Positions 26,500-35,423 of a stretch of DNA of 64,000 nt are shown piece after piece (position 1 is the first letter of the stretch; every line of letters begins with the position of its first letter). The DNA lies in assembly GCF_042676185.1 (NCBI RefSeq), contig NZ_JBHTJT010000060.1:124001-188000 (forward strand), read 5' to 3'. Origin of the DNA: Tropicimonas aquimaris (GTDB lineage Bacteria > Pseudomonadota > Alphaproteobacteria > Rhodobacterales > Rhodobacteraceae). The translations under genes were made by a program, and so were the position numbers. The notes under the pieces are model-generated. The model had not been told where the DNA came from. It searched no databases and saw only the letters and a program-made list of their open reading frames with translations.

Positions 26500-27120
26500 A
26501 TGTCGACAGATGCCTACACGGCACTCGTTCACGCGCCCGAACCCGGCGCGCCGCTGATCCTTGCCTTTCACGGCACGGGCGGCGACGAAAACCAGTTTTT
26601 CGGCCTCGCGCGGCAGCTCCTGCCGCAGGCCGGGGTCGTCTCTCCCCGTGGGGACGTTTCCGAAAGGGGCGCTGCGCGGTTCTTTCGGCGGACCGGCGAG
26701 GGCGTCTACGACATGGCGGATCTCGCGGCGCGGACCGAGAAGATGGCCGGATTCGTCGCCGCCCATCGGAAGGCCAACCCCGGCTCGCCGGTCTATGGCT
26801 TCGGCTATTCCAACGGCGCCAATATCCTTGCCGCGGTCACCTTCAGGCATCCGGAGCTGTTCGACCGGATCGGGCTGCTGCACCCGCTGATCCCGTGGAC
26901 ACCAGAACCGGTTCCGGCGCTGGCGGGGCGCGACATGCTCGTCACGGCCGGGCGCCGCGACCCGATATGTCCATGGCCGATAAGCGAGGAGCTGATAGAC
27001 TGGTTCTCCGAGCAAGGCGCGACGGTTTCGACCCGCATTCACGACGGAGGCCACGAGGTGCGCCCCGAGGAAATCGACGCGCTCGCCCTGTTTCTGAACC
27101 AGGCGAAAACCGCGGCCTGA
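26500..27120 (+). CDS. mhqD: Carboxylesterase/phospholipase-family hydrolase (MhqD type)
   Basis: 206 residues of the carboxylesterase/phospholipase alpha/beta hydrolase family. The oxyanion segment is LAFHGTGGDENQFF, the nucleophile elbow GYSNGAN, the Asp is in AGRRDPICP and the His in HDGGHEV. Its partner in known systems is MhqO, directly upstream here by 27 bases, which supports a role in quinone or electrophile resistance. Cytoplasmic; no signal. Confidence 0.8.
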   Translation: MSTDAYTALVHAPEPGAPLILAFHGTGGDENQFFGLARQLLPQAGVVSPRGDVSERGAARFFRRTGEGVYDMADLAARTEKMAGFVAAHRKANPGSPVYGFGYSNGANILAAVTFRHPELFDRIGLLHPLIPWTPEPVPALAGRDMLVTAGRRDPICPWPISEELIDWFSEQGATVSTRIHDGGHEVRPEEIDALALFLNQAKTAA

Positions 27121-27155
27121 AGCCGGCCGCGACATTTCAACAAGGAAAATTGGTC

Positions 27156-27455
27156 ATGGAAAGCATTACGATCACGCGCACGGATACCGACAGCAAGGCA
27201 CGCTATGCCGCCAGGGTCGCCGGCGTGGAAGGCGAAGGCGAACTGACGCTCTCCAAGGTGACGGACAAGCTCATCATCGCCGATCACACCGGCGTGCCCG
27301 ATACCATGCGCGGCAAGGGCGTCGCAGCGGCGCTCGCCGAACGCCTGATCGCGGATGCCCGCGCGGCGGGCCAGCGGATCGTGCCGCTCTGCCCCTTCGT
27401 GCGCGCCTATGCCGAGAAGCGGCGCGAGGCGCTGGCGGATGTCATCCAGTGGTGA
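27156..27455 (+). CDS. Small GNAT-family N-acetyltransferase (YjdJ-like)
   Basis: 99 residues, the size of the short acetyltransferase family (Acetyltransf_CG). The acetyl-CoA loop is seen as HTGVPDTMRGKGVAAALAERLI. The C-terminal CPFVRAYAEKR matches the usual CPY/FV stretch of this family. An AAGGA lies before ATG 27156. Substrate is unknown; it sits inside the electrophile-resistance run. Confidence 0.82.
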   Translation: MESITITRTDTDSKARYAARVAGVEGEGELTLSKVTDKLIIADHTGVPDTMRGKGVAAALAERLIADARAAGQRIVPLCPFVRAYAEKRREALADVIQW

Positions 27456-27498
27456 TCCCGGCCCCGCAAACTGCACACCAGAAGACAAGGAACGCCCC

Positions 27499-28176
27499 AT
27501 GAGCCTGAACGCGGATTTCACCCAGGATGTCATCGTCCGGCCAGAGGACAACCGCTGGGTCGCCTCGCCGATGCCAGGGGTCGACCGGATGATGCTCGAC
27601 CGGATCGGCGACGAGGTGGCGCGCGCCACGACCATCGTGCGCTATGCTCCCGACAGCCACTTCTCGCCCCACACCCACGGAGGCGGCGAGGAGTTCATCG
27701 TGCTCGACGGCGTGTTCGAGGACGAGCACGGGGCCTTCCCGGAAGGCGCCTACATCCGGAATCCGCCGACCTCGCGGCACACGCCGGGCTCGAAGCCGGG
27801 CTGCGTGATCTTCGTGAAGCTCTGGCAGTTCCAGCCGGAGGACCGCACCCATGTGCGCGTGGCGACCGACAAACTCGGCAGCGTGGCGGACGCGTCCCGC
27901 CCCGGCGTCGCGGTATCGCCGCTCTATCGCGACGCGCACGAGGATGTCCGGATCGAGCAATGGTCGGCCGGGAGCTCCGCGGCCGTGGCGGCTGAGGGCG
28001 GTGCGGAGATCCTGCTGCTCTCCGGCAGCCTGCGCCTCGACGGCGTGGCGCTCTCGCCCTGGACATGGATCCGTCGCGCCGATGGCCACGAGATCACCCT
28101 GACCGCCGGCCCCGAGGGCGCGCGGCTCTGGATCAAGACCGGGCATCTTCTGGATGTCCGCGCGCCCGAAGCCTGA
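27499..28176 (+). CDS. ChrR-like cupin protein
   Basis: About 225 residues with an anti-sigma-factor ChrR-type cupin fold. The metal-binding motif is SPHTHGGGEEFIVLDG followed by the second cupin motif around PPTSRHTPGSKPGC. A second, weaker cupin half follows (residues about 140-220). Members without the zinc-binding ASD are often enzymes or oxidant sensors rather than anti-sigma factors, and no sigma gene is adjacent here. An AAGGA lies before ATG 27499. The neighbours suggest a role in oxidant or quinone response. Confidence 0.75.
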   Translation: MSLNADFTQDVIVRPEDNRWVASPMPGVDRMMLDRIGDEVARATTIVRYAPDSHFSPHTHGGGEEFIVLDGVFEDEHGAFPEGAYIRNPPTSRHTPGSKPGCVIFVKLWQFQPEDRTHVRVATDKLGSVADASRPGVAVSPLYRDAHEDVRIEQWSAGSSAAVAAEGGAEILLLSGSLRLDGVALSPWTWIRRADGHEITLTAGPEGARLWIKTGHLLDVRAPEA

Positions 28177-28212
28177 CCCTCCGCCCCCCTCCCCGAGACA
28201 AGGACCAGACCC

Positions 28213-29175
28213 ATGAGTTGGAACCCGACCCTCGCCCCGGACTGCCCCGATCACGTCAGCGCGGATGCGATCGAGACGCTTATCATCCCCCGCGCCCGCG
28301 ATATCGGCGGCTTCGAGGTAAGGCGGGCCCTGCCCTCGCCGAAGCGGCAGATGGTGGGCCCCTTCATCTTTTTCGACCAGATGGGCCCGGCCGAGTTCAT
28401 CACCGATGGCGGCATCGACGTGCGCCCGCACCCGCATATCGGCCTCGGTACGGTGACCTATCTCTACCAGGGCGAGTTCGAGCATCGCGACAGCCTCGGG
28501 ACGCACCAGATGATCTATCCCGGCGAGGTGAACTGGATGCTCGCCGGGCGGGGCGTGACGCATTCGGAGCGCACCAGCGCCGAGACCCGCGCCACGCGGC
28601 ACAAGCTGTTCGGCATCCAGACATGGGTCGCGCTGCCGGAGGACCGCGAGGACATTGCGCCGGATTTCGAGCACCACAAGGCAGGCGCCCTGCCGGACCT
28701 GAGCGAGGGCGGCGCGCAGGCGCGGCTCATTCTCGGCACCGCGTGGGGCGAGCGCTCGCCCGTTACCATGCAGTCGGAGATCTTCTACGCCGATGTCACC
28801 CTGGCCCCGGGGGCGCAGTTCCCTCTGCCGGATGACCACGAGGATCGCGGTATCTACGTGACGCAGGGCTCCATCGAGAACGCCGGGCAGAGCTTCGAGG
28901 CAGGCCAGATGATGGTCTTCCGTCCGGGCGACCGTCTCTCGGTGCGGGCGGGCTCGCAGGGGGCGCGGCTGATGGCGCTTGGCGGCGAGACGCTGAACGG
29001 GCCGCGCTATGTCTGGTGGAACTTCGTCTCGTCCTCGCCGGACCGGATCGAAGAGGCGAAGGAAGCCTGGAAAGCGGCGGATTGGGAGAAGGGACCGTTC
29101 CACCTGCCGCCGGGGGATGCGGAGGAGTTCATTCCAATCTCCCCCGAACTGGATCGGCTCAAGATCAAGCGTTGA
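28213..29175 (+). CDS. Pirin family protein
   Basis: 320 residues, bicupin. The pirin metal site is visible as RPHPHIGLGTVTYL and EFEHRDSLG, with a further conserved WMLAGRGVTHSER. Bacterial pirins such as YhhW can degrade quercetin-like substrates or respond to oxidants. It lies 36 bases after the cupin gene in the same operon. The C-terminal region FVSSSPDRIEEAKEAWKAADW is typical of the family. Confidence 0.9.
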   Translation: MSWNPTLAPDCPDHVSADAIETLIIPRARDIGGFEVRRALPSPKRQMVGPFIFFDQMGPAEFITDGGIDVRPHPHIGLGTVTYLYQGEFEHRDSLGTHQMIYPGEVNWMLAGRGVTHSERTSAETRATRHKLFGIQTWVALPEDREDIAPDFEHHKAGALPDLSEGGAQARLILGTAWGERSPVTMQSEIFYADVTLAPGAQFPLPDDHEDRGIYVTQGSIENAGQSFEAGQMMVFRPGDRLSVRAGSQGARLMALGGETLNGPRYVWWNFVSSSPDRIEEAKEAWKAADWEKGPFHLPPGDAEEFIPISPELDRLKIKR

Positions 29176-29256
29176 CACGGTGCGGGCGGGAGGGCGGTTC
29201 TAGGCGCCCTACCCGGCCATGGTGAAACCCGACGACCAAAGGAAGCGAGGGGCAAG

Positions 29257-30678
29257 ATGGACCTTTCCGAAATCGGCCTGATCGGCCTTGGCACCATGGG
29301 CGCGGCCCTGTCACTCAATATCGCGGAGAAGGGGTTCCGGATCTCCGTCTTCAACCGCACGGTGTCGCGGGTGGATGGTTTCCTGGCCGAGGCCGGCCCC
29401 TTGGCGGAGCGGATCACGCCGACACGCTCTCTCGAGGATTTCGTTGCCTCGCTGGCGGAACCGCGCGCGATTATTCTGATGGTGCCCGCAGGCGAAGCGG
29501 TGGACGCGCAGATCGCGGCCCTGCGTCCACTGCTCGGGCCGGACGACCTGATCATCGACGCCGGCAATGCCAATTTCCACGACACCAACCGCCGCGCCGC
29601 CGAGGCCGTGGCGCAGGGTGTGCCTTTTCTCGGCATCGGGGTCTCTGGCGGCGAGGAGGGCGCACGGCACGGGCCGTCGATCATGGGCGGCGGCGACCGC
29701 GCCAACTGGGACCGGGTCTCGCACATTCTCGAGGCGATCAGCGCCAAGTACGAGGGAGAGCCCTGCGCCACGTGGATGGGCGAGGGCGGTGCCGGCCATT
29801 TCGTCAAGACGGTCCACAACGGCATCGAATACGCCGACATGCAGCTCATCGCCGAGACCTACGGCGTGCTGCGCGATGGCATGGGCCTCTCCGCTGCCGA
29901 ATGCGGCGAGGTTTTCGGTCGCTGGAACGATGGCCCGCTTCGCTCCTACCTCGTGGAAATCTCGGCCAGGGTCTCGGCCGCCACCGATCCGGAAACCGGA
30001 TCGCCGATGCTCGACGTCATCCTGGACCGGGCCGGACAGAAGGGCACCGGGCGCTGGACGGTGATCGAGAGCCAGCAGGTTGGCGCACCGGTGCCGGTGA
30101 TCGAGGCGGCCGTCGCGGCGCGCAACCTGTCGGCGGCACTGGAAACCCGCCGTGCCGGGCAAGAACTGTTCGGCGCGGCGCCCCAGTCCCTGCCCGACGG
30201 CACGCTCTCGCTGGACGACCTCGAAGCCGCGATGATCGCGGGCAAGATCATGTGCTACGCGCAGGGTTTCGACCTGCTCGCACGCACCGGGGCGCAGCAC
30301 GGATGGGCGCTGCCGATGCCCGAGATCGCCGAGGTCTGGCGGGAAGGCTGCATCATCCGGTCCGACATGCTGAACGACATGGCCGCGGCCCTGCGCGGCG
30401 AGCCCGAGCGCAACCTGATCTTTGCGGACTATTTCGCCGATCTCGTTGCGCGCAACCACGTTGCGCTGCGCAAGGTCGTGTCGACGGGCGCGCTTCACGG
30501 CCTGCCCATGCCCGCCCTCTCCGCCGCGCTCAGCTATTTCGACATGATCCGCACCGAGCGGTCGACCGCCAACATGCTTCAGGCTCAACGTGATTTCTTT
30601 GGCGCCCACGGGTTTGAAAGGATCGATGCGGCGGGCAAGCATCACGGTCCGTGGGCCAGCGGGCAAGACCGGCCTTGA
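29257..30678 (+). CDS. gnd: 6-phosphogluconate dehydrogenase, decarboxylating
   Basis: 473 residues, normal for the long-chain Gnd. It converts 6-phosphogluconate to ribulose 5-phosphate and gives NADPH. The N-terminal Rossmann motif GLGTMGAALSLNIAEKGF is followed by the NRT that favours NADP, the substrate loop GVSGGEEGARHGPSIM and the catalytic HFVKTVHNGIEYADMQ. The C-terminal domain is complete. An 81-base gap separates it from the pirin gene, so it could be in the same transcript; NADPH supply fits a quinone-reducing or detoxifying operon. Confidence 0.93.
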   Translation: MDLSEIGLIGLGTMGAALSLNIAEKGFRISVFNRTVSRVDGFLAEAGPLAERITPTRSLEDFVASLAEPRAIILMVPAGEAVDAQIAALRPLLGPDDLIIDAGNANFHDTNRRAAEAVAQGVPFLGIGVSGGEEGARHGPSIMGGGDRANWDRVSHILEAISAKYEGEPCATWMGEGGAGHFVKTVHNGIEYADMQLIAETYGVLRDGMGLSAAECGEVFGRWNDGPLRSYLVEISARVSAATDPETGSPMLDVILDRAGQKGTGRWTVIESQQVGAPVPVIEAAVAARNLSAALETRRAGQELFGAAPQSLPDGTLSLDDLEAAMIAGKIMCYAQGFDLLARTGAQHGWALPMPEIAEVWREGCIIRSDMLNDMAAALRGEPERNLIFADYFADLVARNHVALRKVVSTGALHGLPMPALSAALSYFDMIRTERSTANMLQAQRDFFGAHGFERIDAAGKHHGPWASGQDRP

Positions 30679-31030
30679 CGCTGGGTGTTCTTGCAAGACG
30701 CCCCCGATGCACCATACGGCCGACGCAGCTATAGGGCACGACTGGCGACGATGCGCATTCGGCGGACCTCACCAGAGATCGGACGCGCCACGGGCCTTCT
30801 GGAAAGACGGATGGCTAACACCCAGTGCAAATGTCCCATGCCGATCACCATCAGAAGACGGTGCGCAGAATTTGGCGCCTTCGCCGGGAGCAATGCAGGT
30901 TGTGGGATGATCCGACGACTGACGCACGCTGCGCCGGAAGCCTCTCGCCACTCTATCCAAACACGGGATCAAACGCCTGACGCCAAATGCAGGCCGCCGA
31001 AACGCACCGGTTTGCGGGTCGCCGTCAGAC
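30679..31030. other. 350-base convergent intergenic region
   Basis: Between the convergent gnd and ftsH genes. Short overlapping open frames on both strands show no domain or plausible start signals. I saw no perfect terminator stem, though both genes must end here. Confidence 0.35.
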
Positions 31031-32977
31031 CTACGAACCCGGATCGCTGCTGTCTTCCCGCTCGGGCTCCGCCGGATGCTTGCCGGTTGCCGGTGTCGGG
31101 CGCAGGTCTGGCCGTGGCGTCATCGGGCGCACCTTCCGGCCCGCGTCCAGGCACAGGCGGATCTCATCGGCCTCGAGCACCTCACGCTTCTCGAGTTCCC
31201 GTATCAGATAGCTGACCGCATCCTCGTTTCGGACCAGAATGTCTTCCGCCCGGGCCTCTGCCTCTTTCAGGAGGCCGATCACGGCCAGATCCACGCGTGC
31301 AGCGGTCTGGTCGGCATGTTCGTGGGGCTGCGCGATGGATTGTCCGAGAAAGGGGTGATCCTCACTCTGGCGTAAATCGACTGGTCCCAGTTCCTCGGTC
31401 ATGCCCCAGCGGGCCACCATCGAGCGCGCAAGTTCAGTCGCGCGCTTGATGTCGTCGTCGGCTCCCGAACTCACGCTGCCAAGGAAATGCCGCTCGGCCG
31501 CGCGACCGGCCAGCAAGATCGCGAGCTGCGCCCGGAGGTAGCCTTCGGGAAGCGTATGGTGTTCCTCGCGGCTCAGCATGTGGGTGCCGCCAAGGCTGCG
31601 GCCACGCGGGATGATGGTGACCTTGTACAGCGGGTCAGCTTCGGGCGTGAAATGGGCGACCGCCGTGTGACCGGCTTCGTGAACGGCCAGGCGGTGACGT
31701 TCCTGCGGCTGTATGGCCAGCGTGCGGACCGTGCCGAGTATGATCTTGTCACGCGCTTCCTGGAGGTCGGCTGCGTTGACAAGGTCGCCCTGCCGCCGTG
31801 CCGCGAGGATAGCCGCCTCGTTGAGAAGGTTCCTGAGGTCTGCCCCTGAAAAGCCGGGCGTGCCGGCCGCAACGTCGTCGAGATCGGCGGTGTTGGACAA
31901 CGGGATATCCCGGGCGTGGATGTCCAGGATGGCCCTGCGCGCCTTCTGGTCGGGCAGGTTCAGGGTCACGTGGCGGTCGAACCGGCCCGGCCGCAGCAGG
32001 GCCGGGTCCAGAACGTCCGGACGGTTGGTGGCGGCCAGCACCACCACGGCCTCCCGCCCGGTGAACCCGTCGAGTTCGGCGAGGATCTGGTTCAGTGTCT
32101 GCTCGCGCTCGTCGTGGCCGCCGCCGAGACCCGTTCCACGGGTGCGCCCAATACTGTCGAGCTCGTCGATGAAGATGACGGACGGCGCGCGCTTGCGAGC
32201 GGCATCGAACATCGCCCGCACCCGTCCGGCACCCACACCGACAAAGACCTCGATGAACTCCGATCCGGACGTCGAGAAGAAGGGCACCCCGGCCTCACCC
32301 GCGAGCGCGCGCGCCAGGAGCGTCTTGCCGGTGCCCGGCGGCCCCATGAGCAACACCCCGCGAGGCACGACCGCGCCTACCCTCTGGAACCGCTCCGGCT
32401 CGCGCAGGAACTCCACCAGTTCGGCGACTTCCTTCTTCGCCTGTTCCTGACCGGCGACGTCGGCAAACCTGGTTTCAGATTGCGTTGCCGTCGGTTGCGA
32501 GAAACGCCCGCTGAACATCCCGCCGATACCGCGACTGTCGATGCCGCCGATCTGTCTGAACATCCGTCTTTGCAGCCAGACATAGACTCCCAGGATGACG
32601 ATCCAAGGCAGGAACAGAAGCAGCAGCGAGTCGCCTGCGGGGGCCTCTGCCGTGATCTCGACGTCCGCGGCCTCAAGCATCGCAAGAAGGTCGGGATCTG
32701 GCTGGACGGGGGTGACGGCCTTGTACTGCGCCGCCTCACCGGTCGTGTCGGCGGCAAGGGTGACCGTGATCAAATTTTCTCCGAGCACGGCTTCGGCAAC
32801 CGCACCGGTTCCGATCAACCGCTTCATTTCACTGTAGGATACGGTTTCGACGGCGGCTCCGGGCTGCAGCATGGAGAACATCACTAGCAACAGGAGCGCG
32901 AACGCCCATGGGATGAGCATGGGCTCGGCCCACGGGGAATTGGGGCCATTCGGTCGCTTGTTCGGGTCGTCGGACAT
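31031..32977 (-). CDS. ftsH: ATP-dependent zinc metalloprotease FtsH
   Basis: 648 residues from ATG 32977. Order: N-terminal membrane segment, periplasmic domain, second membrane segment (LLLLFLPWIVILGVYVWL), AAA+ ATPase, M41 protease. Key motifs are the Walker A GPPGTGKT, the Walker B VIFIDELDSIG, the second region of homology ATNRPDVLDPALLRPGRFDR and the zinc site HEAGH. It degrades misfolded or regulated membrane proteins. Gene context differs from the usual tilS-ftsH pair, so this may be a second, accessory FtsH of the genome, which I cannot verify from the window. Confidence 0.92.
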   Translation of the reverse strand: MSDDPNKRPNGPNSPWAEPMLIPWAFALLLLVMFSMLQPGAAVETVSYSEMKRLIGTGAVAEAVLGENLITVTLAADTTGEAAQYKAVTPVQPDPDLLAMLEAADVEITAEAPAGDSLLLLFLPWIVILGVYVWLQRRMFRQIGGIDSRGIGGMFSGRFSQPTATQSETRFADVAGQEQAKKEVAELVEFLREPERFQRVGAVVPRGVLLMGPPGTGKTLLARALAGEAGVPFFSTSGSEFIEVFVGVGAGRVRAMFDAARKRAPSVIFIDELDSIGRTRGTGLGGGHDEREQTLNQILAELDGFTGREAVVVLAATNRPDVLDPALLRPGRFDRHVTLNLPDQKARRAILDIHARDIPLSNTADLDDVAAGTPGFSGADLRNLLNEAAILAARRQGDLVNAADLQEARDKIILGTVRTLAIQPQERHRLAVHEAGHTAVAHFTPEADPLYKVTIIPRGRSLGGTHMLSREEHHTLPEGYLRAQLAILLAGRAAERHFLGSVSSGADDDIKRATELARSMVARWGMTEELGPVDLRQSEDHPFLGQSIAQPHEHADQTAARVDLAVIGLLKEAEARAEDILVRNEDAVSYLIRELEKREVLEADEIRLCLDAGRKVRPMTPRPDLRPTPATGKHPAEPEREDSSDPGS

Positions 32978-33315
32978 GGCTGTTCCACTCCGCAACCGAG
33001 GATGCCATGGCTCGGCGCTGCTCGCGTTGACGCAGGTCAACGCGAGCGAGGCCGACCCCTAAGGCGTCCCGTTGCCAGGACGCCCTCTTGCTACCAGATC
33101 GCCGGCCAGGGGATGCGCCCCAGATCGATCTGCGGCTCCAGCCCAAGGTCGCGCAGGCGATGCGACGAAAGCTCTGGCGCAAGGATCGGGGGCGTTGGGC
33201 GGCGGCGTGAGCCTGACCACCCGAGGGGTCTCCACAACATTCTGAAATCCTCTCTCAAGAAATGGGGGGTCTGCGGGTGTCTCGGCTCCCGATGCCCGCA
33301 GAGCGTGGGGAAACG

Positions 33316-33813
33316 TCAGTTCGTCGGCATGGTCACCCGGTAGAAGGGTGCCCTGGCCGCCGCACTCGCTGCGACAGGTTCCAGCCGTTGCGCCTCCGTC
33401 GGAGGCAGCGACCGGAGATAAGCGACGAGCGCAGCGACATCCTCGTCGGACAGCTCCGCATAGGCCGGCCAGGGCATCGCGGGCGCCAGCAGTCGCCCGT
33501 CCGGTCGCTGACCGGCCCGGATCGCGTCGGCGATCTCCTCGTCGGTCCAGTCGCCGAGACCGGAGGCGCTCGGGGTCAGGTTGGGAGGCCAGAAGATCCC
33601 GAGCCCAGGGATCTCGAAGCCGATGTTGCCGCCGGACAGGCCGGCGTCCATAACCGGCGCACCATCGGCCCCACGCGGCATGTGACAGCCGGCGCAATCC
33701 ATGATGCGGGCCAGGTAGCCGCCGCGCGCGATGGCATCGCCCTCGGCATCGGCGCGATGACCGACAGACAGGAGCGCCGCTGTGGTCAGCGCCACAAGAT
33801 GCATTGGTCTCAT
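33316..33813 (-). CDS. Periplasmic class I cytochrome c
   Basis: 165 residues. A hydrophobic N-terminus with likely cleavage after HRADA gives a secreted mature protein. One haem site CAGCH and a distal Met-containing AMPWPAYAELSDEDVAALVAYLRSL-type segment fit a mono-haem cytochrome c of the kind attached to alcohol or aldehyde dehydrogenases. It starts 48 bases after the FAD-oxidoreductase gene on the same strand, so the two are probably co-transcribed, and it may accept electrons from that enzyme. Confidence 0.87.
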   Translation of the reverse strand: MRPMHLVALTTAALLSVGHRADAEGDAIARGGYLARIMDCAGCHMPRGADGAPVMDAGLSGGNIGFEIPGLGIFWPPNLTPSASGLGDWTDEEIADAIRAGQRPDGRLLAPAMPWPAYAELSDEDVAALVAYLRSLPPTEAQRLEPVAASAAARAPFYRVTMPTN

Positions 33814-33861
33814 TTCTGTTTTCCTTTGGGAATGCCCGGGCAGCGCCCGGGCCGTGACGTT

Positions 33862-35220
33862 TCAGGCTGCGGATTGGTCGCTGTGACCTTCGTGAATGCC
33901 AAAGCGCCCCGTCGGATCGTGAAGCAGGCGCAGGTCCGAGAGGCGGCTGGCTGCCTCGGCGGAGAGCGTGGGAAACCCGGCCGTCGGACGGTCGAGATCG
34001 GACTCGCCGACATAGCTGCCGGTTGCTAAGCCGCGGCAGGTTTCGACGGAGCTGCGGAGCCATGCCAGGTTCTCCCTGTCCTGCGCCGCCTCCGGCCAGA
34101 TCCCGTAGAGCGTCGCGAATATGCGGCCGTCGCGGCTGAAGGCGGCATCGCCCGGCAGCGGGACAGAGTTCGAGCGCAGCGCGACGAGACCGAAGCTCCG
34201 GGAGGAAGGAGCCCGCTCGATGCTGCGCAGGACGCGCGCAAGCGCCTCGCCGAAGGCCCCGTCGGACCACAGGCAGTCCACCCCGTATCGCGCGCCTTTC
34301 GGCGTCGACTGTCCGGTCATCTCGTAGAGCGCCGAGATCGGCGTGGGCATCGGCCCGGCGACCTCCACCGCCCCCTCCGGCGCATCGCGCCAGAGATCGG
34401 CGCAGATCCCGCGCGCCTCGGCCTCCTCGGTTGCGAAGACATTCGCGATGGCCGCGATGACGGCACCTTCCGGCCCGGCGGCGATCTTGGCCGTGAACTC
34501 GACATTGGCCGGCGCGCGGGCCACCGCCGCCTCCGCCCATGCTGCGACCGCCTCGGCCTCGCCCGCAGGATAGACCCGGACCACCGACGTCAACGCGCGC
34601 GGCGCCTCATAGAGCCGGACCCGGAACGCGGTGACGATGCCGAAGAACCCGGGGCCGGCGCCGCGGGCGGCCCAGAAGATGTCGGGATGCTCTGTCGCCG
34701 TGGCGGTCAGCAGCCGCCCATCGGCCATCACCACGTCGACCCCGAGCACGGAGAAGCAGGCGATGTCCCAGGCACTGGAGTTCCAGCCGACTCCGCCGCC
34801 GAGCAGGTAGCCGCTGACGGTCACATCGCCGCAATGGCCAACCGGAAACGCCAGCCCGTGACGATCCAGCGCCGCCGCGAGCCGCGCGTTGGACACGGCC
34901 GGCCCGAGAATGGCGCTGCGCTCGGTCACATCGATCCGTAGCCCGTCCAGTGCGCCCAGGTCGACGACCATATCGGCGCGGGCGGCGATGCCCGTGAACT
35001 GGTGCCCGCCGCCTCGTGCGGAGACGCTCAGACCGTGCTCGCTGGCGTAGCGAACGGCCGTCTGGACATCGGCCGCGTCCGCCGCGCGGATTATCACCCG
35101 CGCCTGGCGCTGCGGCTTGCGGCCGTTCCAGATCAGGGCGTCGCAGGCCTCGGCATGGTCGGGATCGAACACGGTAATCACCGGCCCGCGTATGCGGGAC
35201 TTCAGGGTTTCGAAAGTCAT
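33862..35220 (-). CDS. FAD-linked oxidoreductase of the berberine-bridge/6-hydroxynicotine oxidase type
   Basis: 452 residues. A PCMH-type FAD domain has SARGGGHQFTG, whose His is the 8-alpha-histidyl flavin site, and VGHCGDVTVSGYLLGGGVGW, whose Cys can form a second covalent bond, so bicovalent FAD is likely. The C-terminal BBE segment (DLRLLHDPTGRFGIHEG) is present. No signal peptide was seen. Substrate is unknown; relatives oxidise alkaloids, sugars or alcohols. The adjacent cytochrome c suggests dehydrogenase rather than oxidase behaviour, though the compartments would have to match. Confidence 0.88.
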   Translation of the reverse strand: MTFETLKSRIRGPVITVFDPDHAEACDALIWNGRKPQRQARVIIRAADAADVQTAVRYASEHGLSVSARGGGHQFTGIAARADMVVDLGALDGLRIDVTERSAILGPAVSNARLAAALDRHGLAFPVGHCGDVTVSGYLLGGGVGWNSSAWDIACFSVLGVDVVMADGRLLTATATEHPDIFWAARGAGPGFFGIVTAFRVRLYEAPRALTSVVRVYPAGEAEAVAAWAEAAVARAPANVEFTAKIAAGPEGAVIAAIANVFATEEAEARGICADLWRDAPEGAVEVAGPMPTPISALYEMTGQSTPKGARYGVDCLWSDGAFGEALARVLRSIERAPSSRSFGLVALRSNSVPLPGDAAFSRDGRIFATLYGIWPEAAQDRENLAWLRSSVETCRGLATGSYVGESDLDRPTAGFPTLSAEAASRLSDLRLLHDPTGRFGIHEGHSDQSAA

Positions 35221-35423
35221 TCAGAAAGTCTCTGCAATGCTTGGGCGCCCGCCCCGCCGAAACCGGCCAAAGGAATCGGGTTCCCGGATGGGAAATGAAG
35301 AACGATCGGGGCGCTTCGGCGAAGGTTCGGCGACCGCGTCCCTGGCAAGTGCAATACCCCCGCAGCCCTGCGCGGGCATGCTAAGTGTTCGCTCGCGAAA
35401 TGCTCACGAATGCTAAGAGATTG

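Noticed and set aside
27499..28176. Anti-sigma factor ChrR with a partner ECF sigma factor
   Set aside because: The cupin is ChrR-like but no sigma gene is adjacent and the N-terminal zinc-binding anti-sigma motif was not seen.
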